Positions 35,125-43,171 of a stretch of DNA of 64,000 nucleotides are shown here, one piece after another. A program made the position numbers and the translations under genes. The notes beneath the pieces were generated by a model that did not search any database, had not been told where the DNA came from, and saw only the letters and a program-made list of their open reading frames with translations. The DNA comes from T3Sed10-213 sp012519365 (lineage in GTDB: Bacteria; Planctomycetota; Phycisphaerae; Sedimentisphaerales; Anaerohalosphaeraceae), in contig JAPXLV010000001.1 of assembly GCA_033809355.1 (NCBI GenBank), positions 1 through 64,000 of the forward strand, in the 5' to 3' direction. Within the stretch, counting starts at the first letter, position 1. Each line of letters starts with the position of its first letter.

Positions 35125-35493
35125 ATGAACGAAGCCGGGCAGGAAAAATTGCTCAAGTCTGCAACACAGTGGCAAAAGAAGCCGGTAGTTCGCTGTTTTG
35201 AGGCTGGGCGGGAAGCGGCGTTCTTTTTGCAGCAGCGGGCCGGCCAACTGAACCGAAACGCCTTGTTGGTGGATGCGTGGGAAGAGCTGATTCCGCCGGG
35301 CCTGAAACGGTGGTGTCGTCTGGATTCGCTGACGGGGCATGTCTTGACCGTTCAGGCGGCGCCGGGGCCGTATATGCATCAGTTGCGCATCATGCAGAAT
35401 GAACTGCTGGCCGAGCTGGCTCGGCGCTGTCCGCAGGCGGCGGTGCGGAAACTGCGGATTATTCCCTTAAAACAGTACGATGAGGAACACTAA
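35125..35493 (+). CDS. DUF721 / DciA-like replication protein
   Basis: A 122-residue protein matching the DUF721 (DciA) layout: basic N-terminal helix, then VDAWEELIPPGLKRWCRLDSLTGHVLTVQAAPGPYMHQLRIMQNELLAELARR and a final VRKLRIIP strand. Family knowledge: DciA loads or regulates the DnaB helicase in bacteria lacking DnaC or DnaI. Its place between dnaN and gyrB is the classical locus for DUF721 genes and strengthens the call. The stop TAA is followed directly by the gyrB ATG. Confidence 0.85.
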   Translation: MNEAGQEKLLKSATQWQKKPVVRCFEAGREAAFFLQQRAGQLNRNALLVDAWEELIPPGLKRWCRLDSLTGHVLTVQAAPGPYMHQLRIMQNELLAELARRCPQAAVRKLRIIPLKQYDEEH

Positions 35494-37932
35494 ATGACAA
35501 CACCATCTCACTATGAATACGGTGCGGATAATATTAAGATTCTTGAAGGCTTGCAGGCTGTACGCAAGCGGCCGGAAATGTATATCGGCAACCGCCAGGA
35601 AGGCGGCCTGCATCATCTGGTCTATGAGGTGCTGGATAACTCCATCGACGAGGCTCTGGCCGGACGGTGCGATCAGATTTTAGTGCATATTCATATGGAC
35701 GGCAGCTGTTCGGTGGAGGACAACGGTTTTGGCATTCCTACCGAGATGCACTCCGAGGCCGGCAAGAGTGCCCTGGAGGTGGTGCTGACGGTGCTGCACG
35801 CGGGCGGGAAGTTTGATCATAAGGCGTACAAAGTCTCCGGCGGACTGCACGGCGTCGGTGTCAGTGTGGTCAATGCCCTCAGTGAACGGCTTGAGGCCGA
35901 TGTATGGCGAAACGGCAAACATTACCATTTTGAATGTGAACGCGGCGTGCCGAAAGGGCCGGTCCGTGAGCTCGGCGAAACCACCAAATGCGGCACACGG
36001 ATTCGCTTTTTGCCGGATTCGGAGATTTTTCCGGATACTGAGTTCAAGTTTGAGGTTTTGCAAAAGCGGATTCGAGAGCTGGCGTATCTAAACGCTGGCG
36101 TGCATATTACCTTTCAGGATGACCGGGTCGAAAAGAAAGAGGTTTATCATTACGACAAGGGTATTCGTGCGTTTGTGGAGTACCTCAATGAAGGCAAGAT
36201 GCCGTTGTCCAGTGTGATGTATTTCAGTAAGGAAGATCCGGACAGCGGTATGTCCTGTGAGATAGCGTTTCAGTACAATGACAGTTACAACGAAATGGTG
36301 CTGGCCTATGCGAACAACATCCGCAATATTGACGGCGGCACCCATTTGTCCGGTTTTCGCACAGGGCTGACGCGGACGATGAACGCCTATGCCCGAAGCG
36401 CCAATCTCATCAAAGGCAATCTGGCCCCGGCGGGTGAAGACCTGCGAGAAGGGTTGACGGCGGTGATTTCCGTTAAGCTGTCTGATCCACATTTTGAGGC
36501 GCAGACCAAGGTGCGTCTGTCCAACCCGGAAGTGGCCAGCTTTGTGGAAACGGTGCTGAATGAGCAGTTGGCGACTTATCTTGAGGAAAATCCTACCGAG
36601 GCTAAACGGATTCTGAATAAGGCGATTCAGGCTGCTGCGGCCCGTGAAGCAGCTCGCAAGGCCCGGGAACTAACCCGTCGCAAAGGCGCACTGAGCAGCG
36701 GCAATCTGCCGGGCAAGCTGTGGGACTGCTCCAGTCGGGATACTGTCCATACCGAGTTGTTTATTGTCGAGGGTGATTCGGCGGGCGGCTCGGCCAAGGC
36801 CGGACGTGATCGCACGATTCAGGCGATTTTGCCGCTTCGTGGTAAAATTCTCAATGTGGAAAAGGCCCGACTGGAAAAAATGCTCGGTCATGAGGAAATT
36901 CGCACGCTGATCAGCGCGCTGGGAACAGGCATCGGCCTCGATGAATTTGATTTGAGCAAGTGCCGCTATGGCAAGATTATTCTGATGACGGACGCTGATG
37001 TGGACGGCGCGCATATTCGCACACTGCTGCTGACGTTTTTCTTCCGTCAGATGCCCAAACTGATTGAAGAAGAGCGCATTTTCGTCGCGCAGCCGCCGTT
37101 GTATGAAATCCGGCGCAAAGGGGCCCGGGAGTCGGAATATATTCTCAACGAATCCCAAATGCGCAAACATACCGAAAATCGCGGCCTGGACGGCGCGTCG
37201 TTGGTCATTCGCGAATCGGACGGCACGACCCGTCAGATCGATCAGGCCCGATTGGCGCTGCTGGTGAAGATCCTTGATGAGGCCGAACGCAGCATTTATA
37301 TTCTGCAACGCCGGGGCATCGTGTTCAGAGACTTTGTGGAGCGGTACTATGACGGCAAACGGCTGCCCGCCTGGCAGGTGCATATCGAAGGGCAAAATGA
37401 GTTTTTTTATGACTTTGAATCGTTTGAACGTCGGCTCGCCGAGGTTCCGCAACTGAGCGAAACCCCTGAAGAGGGCCAGCCGGAAGAGGCCTTTTTCACG
37501 GAAGAGCTGCACGAGGTGATGCGGCTGAATGAGATTTCAGGACGGCTTTCGAGCGAGTATGGGCTGGATTTGCGGGACTATCTGCTCACGCCGCAACGGG
37601 CGGTATCCGGAGAGGACCTGCCGACGCGGTTTGAGATTCTTAGCGGCTCAGAGCGGCATGCGGTGGTCTCGCTGGTTCAGATTCCGGCTGCGATTCGTCA
37701 ACTCGGCACCCGCGATATGGAGATAAAGCGATTTAAGGGGCTGGGGGAGATGAATTCTGAGCAACTATGGGAAACCACAATGAATCCGGCAACCCGCACC
37801 TTGCTGAGGGTGCAGATGGAAGATGCCGGCGAGGCAGATCGTCTGTTCAGTATTCTGATGGGCGCCGACGTGGAAAAGCGGCGGAACTTTATTCAGGAGC
37901 ATGCGCTGGAAGTCCAAAATCTGGACGTGTAA
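35494..37932 (+). CDS. gyrB: DNA gyrase subunit B
   Basis: The 812-residue ATPase subunit of gyrase. The GHKL domain has YEVLDNSIDEALAG, VEDNGFGIPTEMH and KVSGGLHGVGVSVVNALS. The transducer follows, and the TOPRIM domain carries FIVEGDSAGGSAKAGRDR, ILPLRGKILNVEKAR and ILMTDADVDGAHIRTLLLTFFFR. The C-terminal QLWETTMNPATRTLL is diagnostic. It exceeds the 640-residue minimal form because of an insertion (about residues 545-690) between the TOPRIM halves, as in proteobacterial GyrB. The start directly follows the DUF721 stop. gyrA is not in the window. Confidence 0.98.
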   Translation: MTTPSHYEYGADNIKILEGLQAVRKRPEMYIGNRQEGGLHHLVYEVLDNSIDEALAGRCDQILVHIHMDGSCSVEDNGFGIPTEMHSEAGKSALEVVLTVLHAGGKFDHKAYKVSGGLHGVGVSVVNALSERLEADVWRNGKHYHFECERGVPKGPVRELGETTKCGTRIRFLPDSEIFPDTEFKFEVLQKRIRELAYLNAGVHITFQDDRVEKKEVYHYDKGIRAFVEYLNEGKMPLSSVMYFSKEDPDSGMSCEIAFQYNDSYNEMVLAYANNIRNIDGGTHLSGFRTGLTRTMNAYARSANLIKGNLAPAGEDLREGLTAVISVKLSDPHFEAQTKVRLSNPEVASFVETVLNEQLATYLEENPTEAKRILNKAIQAAAAREAARKARELTRRKGALSSGNLPGKLWDCSSRDTVHTELFIVEGDSAGGSAKAGRDRTIQAILPLRGKILNVEKARLEKMLGHEEIRTLISALGTGIGLDEFDLSKCRYGKIILMTDADVDGAHIRTLLLTFFFRQMPKLIEEERIFVAQPPLYEIRRKGARESEYILNESQMRKHTENRGLDGASLVIRESDGTTRQIDQARLALLVKILDEAERSIYILQRRGIVFRDFVERYYDGKRLPAWQVHIEGQNEFFYDFESFERRLAEVPQLSETPEEGQPEEAFFTEELHEVMRLNEISGRLSSEYGLDLRDYLLTPQRAVSGEDLPTRFEILSGSERHAVVSLVQIPAAIRQLGTRDMEIKRFKGLGEMNSEQLWETTMNPATRTLLRVQMEDAGEADRLFSILMGADVEKRRNFIQEHALEVQNLDV

Positions 37933-38071
37933 AATAGTTTTTATACAGCCCGGTGCAAGGGAGTACGGTTTTTTGCTTGCAAAACCCCCTTTCGGTCGTC
38001 AGAATGATAAAGCCACGGCGTATTTATGCAGAAAAGGCGGTGAAAGCCCGATGATAAGAACGGAGGCTATT

Positions 38072-38755
38072 ATGAAACGGACATTTTGGATGATGGTTTG
38101 TTTTTGGGCGGCGGTCTGGGTCGGCGGGTGTTCGACGTCTTGGCAGTCTCAACCCGGTGCGGCTGCGTCTGCCCAGGTGCCGGACCGGAAGGGGGAATTG
38201 CTGACTTCTATTGCCGCCCGGTATGAAAATCCGCAGGCTCATTATGAGCTGGGTAAAATCTATCATCAGGAAGGTCGCTATGATCGGGCGGAGTTTCATT
38301 ATAATGTGGCGATCAGTTTTGATCCGGTTCATCGTCAGGCGCAGGCGGCGCTGGTCAAGTTATACCAAGATCGTAAGGATCCTCAGCGTGCCCGGATTAC
38401 CGCCGAGACCTATATCAATCAGGCCGCAACCAGTGCCGCCTCGCTGATGGCCCTCGGACGCGGTTTTCAGCGTGAAAAACTGGATGACTACGCCCTGACC
38501 TGCTACAAACGGGCAGCCGAACTGGAGCCGACTTCGGCCTCGATTCATAAGCAATTGGGGTATTTTTATCTGTCCAAGGGGGATACTGTTCTGGCTGAGA
38601 ATCATTTGCGGCGAAGTTTTGAGCTGGATCCCAATCAGCCGGATGTGGCGGCGGAGCTGGGAAGGATGGGTGTACGCGTCCAAATTCCGGCTCGGAAAAG
38701 TACAGGGCTGTTAGGTCCGCTGCGGGGAGCCGAGCCGGACGAAACCATCAAATAA
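38072..38755 (+). CDS. TPR-repeat lipoprotein
   Basis: A 227-residue predicted lipoprotein: signal helix with lipobox VGGC near residue 17, then three to four TPR units (PQAHYELGKIYHQEGRYDRAEFHYNVAI; VHRQAQAALVKLYQDRKDPQRAR; SLMALGRGFQREKLDDYALTCYKRAAEL; SIHKQLGYFYLSKGDTVLAENHLRRSFEL). TPR lipoproteins scaffold outer-membrane or pilus machines, but no partner lies beside it. CGGAGG precedes the ATG at 38072, which is therefore preferred to earlier in-frame starts. It follows gyrB by 139 bases. Confidence 0.82.
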   Translation: MKRTFWMMVCFWAAVWVGGCSTSWQSQPGAAASAQVPDRKGELLTSIAARYENPQAHYELGKIYHQEGRYDRAEFHYNVAISFDPVHRQAQAALVKLYQDRKDPQRARITAETYINQAATSAASLMALGRGFQREKLDDYALTCYKRAAELEPTSASIHKQLGYFYLSKGDTVLAENHLRRSFELDPNQPDVAAELGRMGVRVQIPARKSTGLLGPLRGAEPDETIK

Positions 38756-38849
38756 TCTCGCCCAAGGTGATGCCCAGTACGGCTGTGTTGGCCGGCGAGG
38801 GTTTGACCCGATCAGATTTGGCAGGCCTAAGGCTCGCGCCGCTGCTGAG

Positions 38850-39347
38850 TTAAATATGGCTACGCTCCAAATTCAGCAATTTTTCTTTCATTTTTAGCCC
38901 ACCCGGTGCGGAAAATCCGCCGAGTGAGCCGTCTTTTCGCAGGACGCGATGGCAGGGAATAATCAGCGGGAGCGGATTTTTGGCAACCACCTGGCCGACG
39001 GCCCGAATTGCCTGCGGCCGGTCGGCTGCTGCGGCCAGTTCGGAGTAAGTTATTATCTGTCCATACTTTATCGTTTGAAGGATTCCCAAGACCTGGCGTT
39101 GAAAGGGGGTAAACCCCGACACATCCACCGGCACGCAAGAAAAATCGACCCGTTGCCCCTCAAAATAGGAGCAGATTAAATTCTGATATTCTATGGTAGT
39201 ATTTTCTAGTATAGGGACTACGTCTGCCTGTAAATGGAGACGTACAGCCTGCCAGTCGGCCAGCGGCAGACACATTTGACAAAGGCCGCGGTCCGAGCTG
39301 GCATAGCCAACCCACCCCCACCCGGTTTGAAAAATATAAGTGTTCAT
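38850..39347 (-). CDS. ogt: methylated-DNA--protein-cysteine methyltransferase
   Basis: A 165-residue suicide repair protein that removes O6-alkyl groups from guanine. The acceptor cysteine is in LIIPCHRVLRKDGSLGGFSAPGGLKMKEKLL. The DNA-binding helix region reads TPFQRQVLGILQTIKYGQIITYSELA, then RAVGQVVAKNPLP. The N-terminal half is a divergent ribonuclease-H-like domain. Length is normal for Ogt without a regulatory Ada module. The ATG at 39347 is the first candidate; no other gene shares its strand nearby. Confidence 0.95.
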   Translation of the reverse strand: MNTYIFQTGWGWVGYASSDRGLCQMCLPLADWQAVRLHLQADVVPILENTTIEYQNLICSYFEGQRVDFSCVPVDVSGFTPFQRQVLGILQTIKYGQIITYSELAAAADRPQAIRAVGQVVAKNPLPLIIPCHRVLRKDGSLGGFSAPGGLKMKEKLLNLERSHI

Positions 39348-39455
39348 ATCTAAAAGAGTTGCTCGGATAATCCCAAACCGACGGCTTCGGATTTCCTGAC
39401 GATACCCGAAACAGCGAAGAGATGCAAACTCTTTGGAGAGGATAGGGGTTTTTAA

Positions 39456-39556
39456 TAGATTCCTCGCTGCGCTCGGAATGACAAGAAGGTGTTCGCAATG
39501 ATAATGGCCAGTTTAGAATGGCAATGGGCTGTTCAAAATGGCAAAAGTTTGTTTCG
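39456..39556. repeat. palindromic repeat element with tandem tail, locus 2
   Basis: TAGATTCCTCGCTGCGCTCG and GAATGACA form the palindromic head (39456-39483). It runs into four consecutive 20-base units starting at 39477, 39497, 39517 and 39537. Every unit begins AATG and has GTT at positions 15-17; the rest drifts. The first unit's AATGACA is the outer end of the palindrome, so the tail seems grown from the head. Related loci lie near 7.9 kb and 61.3 kb. Confidence 0.7.
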
Positions 39557-39630
39557 GCCCGGCAGGACACTATAAGGGTGGGGCTGCGAAAGGGGGGTTT
39601 TGAAAAAACAAAAAAATTTGAAATTAGGGA

Positions 39631-39663
39631 TTGACTTTTGGTCTAAGTAAGACTAAATTAGTC
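39631..39663 (+). promoter_or_regulatory. Rrf2 promoter with overlapping 13-bp palindromic operator
   Basis: TTGACT (39631-39636), 17 bases, TAAATT (39654-39659). The perfect palindrome GACTAAATTAGTC (39651-39663) covers the -10 hexamer, so a bound dimer would block RNA polymerase. It lies 53 bases before the ATG of the Rrf2-family gene, implying autorepression of the downstream operon. Confidence 0.6.
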
Positions 39664-39715
39664 CTACATAATCAATGCGTTAATGAACGGAACTGAGAGT
39701 AGGTGATTTGAAGTT

Positions 39716-40171
39716 ATGGATATTATTCGACGCGATACGGATTATGCCCTGCGGATGGTGGCCTATCTGGCCAGGGCCTATGAAACAGCAGAGCCGGTTT
39801 CGGCCCGGACGCTGGCACAGGAAAATCATGTGTCCTATGCTATTGCGTGCAAGTTGCTGCAAAAGCTATCGGCAGCGGCATTGGTAACCAGCATAATGGG
39901 GTCGCGTGGCGGATTTGTGCTGACCCGAGAGCCCAAAGCGATAACCTTCAAACAAGTGCTCGAGGCGATCCAGGGGCCGATTACTGTGAATCGATGTTTG
40001 TTGGGCGATTTTAAGTGTCCGTTGAAAGGCACCTGTCCGGTACATCCGAAAGTGGCCCACATGCAGCGAACATTGAATGATTTTCTGGCGGACGTAACGC
40101 TGGCGGAATTTGCAAAAACGAAAGGAATGCAAAACGATGACACAACCCAAAAAGCGAAACGGTATTCTTGA
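39716..40171 (+). CDS. Rrf2-family iron-sulfur transcriptional regulator (NsrR/IscR-like)
   Basis: A 151-residue winged-helix repressor. The N-terminal helix-turn-helix includes DYALRMVAYLARAY, then SARTLAQENHVSYAIACKLLQKLSAAALVTS and the wing GSRGGFVLTR. Three cysteines in NRCLLGDFKCPLKGTCPVHP (C-x6-C-x5-C) match the cluster-ligand region of NsrR and IscR. Family knowledge: NsrR senses nitric oxide through its cluster and controls hcp, which is the third gene here, so an NsrR-like role is inferred. The gene overlaps the following cupin gene by 35 bases, and a palindrome overlaps its promoter. Confidence 0.9.
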   Translation: MDIIRRDTDYALRMVAYLARAYETAEPVSARTLAQENHVSYAIACKLLQKLSAAALVTSIMGSRGGFVLTREPKAITFKQVLEAIQGPITVNRCLLGDFKCPLKGTCPVHPKVAHMQRTLNDFLADVTLAEFAKTKGMQNDDTTQKAKRYS

Positions 40172-40487
40172 TGTGTGCGTGGCAAAGCCTCAGATCTTAA
40201 ATGATTTGATAACCTATGCGGCAGATTCGGTGGTCAGCAAAACGCTGGTCGATAAAGACCCCGGCACGGTAACCTTATTTGCCTTTGATACCGGCCAGCG
40301 GCTCAGCGAGCATACCGCCCCTTATGATGCACTGGTGCAGATTATTGACGGGCAGGCGGTTGTAACCATTGACGGCAAGGAAATGACGGTTTCGGCCGGG
40401 CAGGTGGTGATTATGCCGGCCCATCGGCCGCACGCGGTGCGCGGCGAGCAGAAATTTAAGATGTTGCTGACAATGATTCGTGCGTAA
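40137..40487 (+). CDS. small cupin-domain protein
   Basis: A 116-residue single-domain cupin. The core reads LFAFDTGQRLSEHTAPYDALVQIIDGQ, then VTIDGKEMTVSAGQVVIMPAHRPHAVRG, giving the two cupin motifs with histidines H61-like and PAHRPHA available for a metal. Such small cupins bind metals or small ligands; no substrate is indicated. The ATG at 40137 lies inside the regulator gene with AAAGGAATG ahead of it, implying translational coupling. It is the second gene of the Rrf2-hcp operon. Confidence 0.85.
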   Translation: MTQPKKRNGILDVCVAKPQILNDLITYAADSVVSKTLVDKDPGTVTLFAFDTGQRLSEHTAPYDALVQIIDGQAVVTIDGKEMTVSAGQVVIMPAHRPHAVRGEQKFKMLLTMIRA

Positions 40488-40547
40488 AAAGGCAAAAGGG
40501 TAAACGGTAAATAACAGCGTGAAACCATTAAAGGAAAGGGACAGAAG

Positions 40548-42197
40548 ATGTTTTGTTATCAATGTGAACAGACCGCGGGCGGTAAAGGATGTACCCGAAT
40601 GGGTGTGTGCGGCAAGGACAACGAGACGGCCCTGCTGCAGGACTTGCTGGTGCATGCGGCCAAAGGGATTGCGATGGTAATGCACCGAGCGGGGGTATTG
40701 GGGGTTCGCGATCGGGAGATTGATCGGTTCATCGTCGAGATGTTGTTTACGACGGTGACCAATGTGAACTTCGATCCGATTCGGATTGAGGCGTTGCTGG
40801 GCAAGGCCGGCACGCTGCTGGAACGAGCCAAGAGCCATTATCAGACCGCTGCCGGAAAAGCCGGTCAACCGGTCGAATCGCTCGGCGGAGCGGTCCAGTG
40901 GAAGGTACCGGCCAATCGCAGTGAAATGCTCAGGCAAGCCGAAGCCTTAAGCATTGCCAAAAAACTTGAGGCGCTGGGGCCGGACGCAACAGGCCTGCAG
41001 GAATTGATTGTTTATGGGCTCAAAGGCATGGCGGCCTACGCCGATCATGCGATGATTCTCGGCCTTGAGGATGATCAGGTGTACGATTTTTTCTATGAGG
41101 CGCTGGATTTTCTGACAGGGCCGAAGGCGACGGATGTCGATGCCTTGGTGGCAATGGCGATGAAGGTCGGCCAGGTGAACCTGGCGGTGATGGAGCTGCT
41201 GGACAAGGCCAACACCGATACCTATGGCCATCCGGAACCGTCTGTCGTGCGGATTACGCCGAAGAAAGGCAAGGCGATTTTGGTGTCGGGTCATGACCTG
41301 AAAGACCTTGAGGAACTGCTCAAGCAGACCGCCGGCAAGGGCATCAATGTCTATACCCACGGGGAAATGCTGCCGTGCAACGCCTATCCTAAACTGAAGA
41401 AGTATCCGCATTTGGCCGGCAACTACGGCGGGGCCTGGCAGGATCAGCAAAAAGAGTTCGACGCCTTTCCGGGCGCGATCGTGATGACGACCAACTGCAT
41501 TCAAAAGCCGCGGGACAGTTACAAAAACCGCATCTTTACCTGTGGGTTGGTGGCTTGGCCGGGTGTGGTGCATATCAAGAACCGTGATTTTACGCCGGTC
41601 ATCGAGGCGGCGTTGGCCCAGCCGGGCTTTACCGAAGATGCCGAGGAAAAGACCATCACCATCGGGTTTGGGCGCAACGCGGTGATGAGCGTGGCCGACA
41701 AGGTTATCGAGGCGGTCAAGGCCGGAAAGATTCGGCATTTCTTCCTGGTCGGAGGCTGCGACGGCGCCAAGCCGGGGCGAAATTACTATACTGAGTTTGC
41801 CCAGCAGGTGCCCGATGACTGCGTTATTTTGACATTGGCCTGCGGCAAGTATCGCTTTAATAAGCTGCCGTTTGGGGATATCGATGGGATTCCGCGGCTG
41901 CTGGATGTCGGCCAGTGCAACGATGCCTACTCGGCGATTCAGATTGCTGTGGCTCTGGCCAACGCGTTTGGCTGCGGGGTTAACGACCTGCCGCTGACGC
42001 TGGTGCTGAGCTGGTACGAGCAGAAAGCCGTGTGCATCCTGCTGACGCTGCTGCATCTGGGCATCAAGAATATGCGGCTGGGACCGACGCTGCCGGCGTT
42101 TATTGGTCCGAACGTGCTGAACGTGTTGGTGGAAAAGTTCAACATCGCCCCGATCAGCACGCCGCAGGAAGATTTGAAGGCGATGCTGGCCGGGTAA
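40548..42197 (+). CDS. hcp: hybrid-cluster protein (hydroxylamine reductase)
   Basis: A 549-residue cytosolic redox enzyme carrying a [4Fe-4S] and a hybrid [4Fe-2O-2S] cluster; it reduces hydroxylamine in vitro and NO in vivo. The N-terminal ligands are C3, C6, C15 and C21 (CX2CX8CX5C, the class I arrangement of anaerobes). Later signatures include VYTHGEMLPCNAYPKLKKY, LAGNYGGAWQ, MTTNCIQKPR, FLVGGCDGAKPGRNYYTEFA, LACGKYRFN and DVGQCNDAYSAIQIA, which hold the hybrid-cluster ligands. All are present, so the enzyme should be functional. It is the third gene after the Rrf2 regulator and cupin; a frameshifted ferredoxin gene follows. Confidence 0.97.
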   Translation: MFCYQCEQTAGGKGCTRMGVCGKDNETALLQDLLVHAAKGIAMVMHRAGVLGVRDREIDRFIVEMLFTTVTNVNFDPIRIEALLGKAGTLLERAKSHYQTAAGKAGQPVESLGGAVQWKVPANRSEMLRQAEALSIAKKLEALGPDATGLQELIVYGLKGMAAYADHAMILGLEDDQVYDFFYEALDFLTGPKATDVDALVAMAMKVGQVNLAVMELLDKANTDTYGHPEPSVVRITPKKGKAILVSGHDLKDLEELLKQTAGKGINVYTHGEMLPCNAYPKLKKYPHLAGNYGGAWQDQQKEFDAFPGAIVMTTNCIQKPRDSYKNRIFTCGLVAWPGVVHIKNRDFTPVIEAALAQPGFTEDAEEKTITIGFGRNAVMSVADKVIEAVKAGKIRHFFLVGGCDGAKPGRNYYTEFAQQVPDDCVILTLACGKYRFNKLPFGDIDGIPRLLDVGQCNDAYSAIQIAVALANAFGCGVNDLPLTLVLSWYEQKAVCILLTLLHLGIKNMRLGPTLPAFIGPNVLNVLVEKFNIAPISTPQEDLKAMLAG

Positions 42198-42227
42198 GTC
42201 AGAGGTAAGAGATCAGACAGAATTCGA

Positions 42228-42279
42228 CACAGGTTCACACAGAAAGCGCCGACTTCGAGGAACTCTGTGTGGATCTGTG
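42228..42279 (+). other. large hairpin between hcp and the ferredoxin gene
   Basis: CACAG, GTT, CACACAGA pairs with TCTGTGTG, GAT, CTGTG, giving stems of 8 and 5 bp separated by a symmetrical 3x3 internal loop; apical loop about 20 bases (42244-42263). CCTTTCTATAAAAGG follows just before the next ATG. There is no T-tract, so it is more likely an mRNA-processing or stabilising element than a terminator. Confidence 0.5.
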
Positions 42280-42300
42280 CCTTTCTATAAAAGGCAAACC

Positions 42301-43049
42301 ATGGCTAAACGAAATATCGTAAAGATTGACGAAAGCAAGTGCGACGGGTGCGGGTTGTGTGTTACGGCCTGTGCTGAAGGCGCGATCCAGATCATCGACG
42401 GCAAGGCTCGGCTTGTCAGCGAGACCTATTGCGACGGGCTGGGCGCGTGTCTGGGGCATTGTCCGCAGGACGCGATCACTGTCGAGCAGCGGGAGGCGGC
42501 TGAGTTTGACGAGGCGGCGACCGAGGCGTATCTCAAAACGCTTCAGGCCGACACGGCTGAGCCTGTCTCGCAGCCTCAGGTGGCTCAAGAGACGGGGTTT
42601 GTTTGTCCGGCAGCGCGGATGATGCGGTTTAACAAGGTCGCCGCCCCAAAACCAGCTGCGGCGGACAAGACGGACCAACGCCCTTCTCAATTGGCGCAGT
42701 GGCCGGTACAGCTTCATCTGATCTCGCCGATGGCGCCGTATTTCGCCCCGAGGCCGAGGTCATTTTGACGGCCGTCTGTGTGCCGTTTGCGATGGCTGAT
42801 TTTCACGAGAGACTGCTGGCCGGGCGAGCGATTGCCATTGCTTGTCCAAAGCTGGACGATACGTCACCGTATGTGGAAAAACTGGTACAGTTGATCAGGC
42901 ACAATCGGCCAAAACGTCTGACGGTGGTGCATATGGAAGTGCCGTGCTGTACGGCTCTGGTGCGAATGGCTCAGCAGGCGATAGCGCTGGCGGGCGTAGA
43001 GGTGTCCTTTGAGGAGGTGACCGTCAGTATCCACGGCCATATCGTGTGA
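42301..43049 (+). pseudogene. 4Fe-4S ferredoxin-like protein with single-base frameshift
   Basis: The first frame (42301-42768) encodes a dicluster ferredoxin domain (KCDGCGLCVTACAEGA; TYCDGLGACLGHCPQDAI) and an SQLAQWPVQLHL segment, then stops after PMAPYFAPRPRSF. The -1 frame resumes exactly with EAEVILTAVCVPFAMADFHERLLAGRA and IACPKLDD, MEVPCCTALVRM, ending at 43049. Together they give a family member of about 249 residues that commonly accompanies hcp. Adding one C to the CCCC run at 42746-42749 restores one frame. This may be a real lesion, a phase-variable run or a sequencing error. No standard slippery heptamer is visible. It is the fourth gene of the hcp operon. Confidence 0.85.
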
Positions 43050-43171
43050 AAGCCGTCGGCTTGCCGGCATCAGAAATTGAGACCAAGAATCAAGACAAAC
43101 AGGACTGGACAAATATCTCAAGGTGTGTTACATTTCCAACAACAGCATTCTTTTAGAAAGGGGTATTTGTT

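Larger units (their letters stand above)
39348..39715. other. gap between divergent ogt and the Rrf2 gene
   Basis: About 370 bases holding the palindromic repeat and 20-base tandem tail at 39456-39556 and the Rrf2 promoter/operator at 39631-39663. Between them, near 39570-39630, is a G-rich then A-rich stretch without recognised features. Confidence 0.6.

Noticed and set aside
35680..36063. Antisense open frames inside gyrB
   Set aside because: Entirely within a strongly conserved gene, with no independent evidence.
42740..42768. Programmed -1 ribosomal frameshift in the ferredoxin gene
   Set aside because: No X-XXY-YYZ slippery heptamer or downstream pseudoknot is apparent; a one-base loss in a C run explains the shift more simply.
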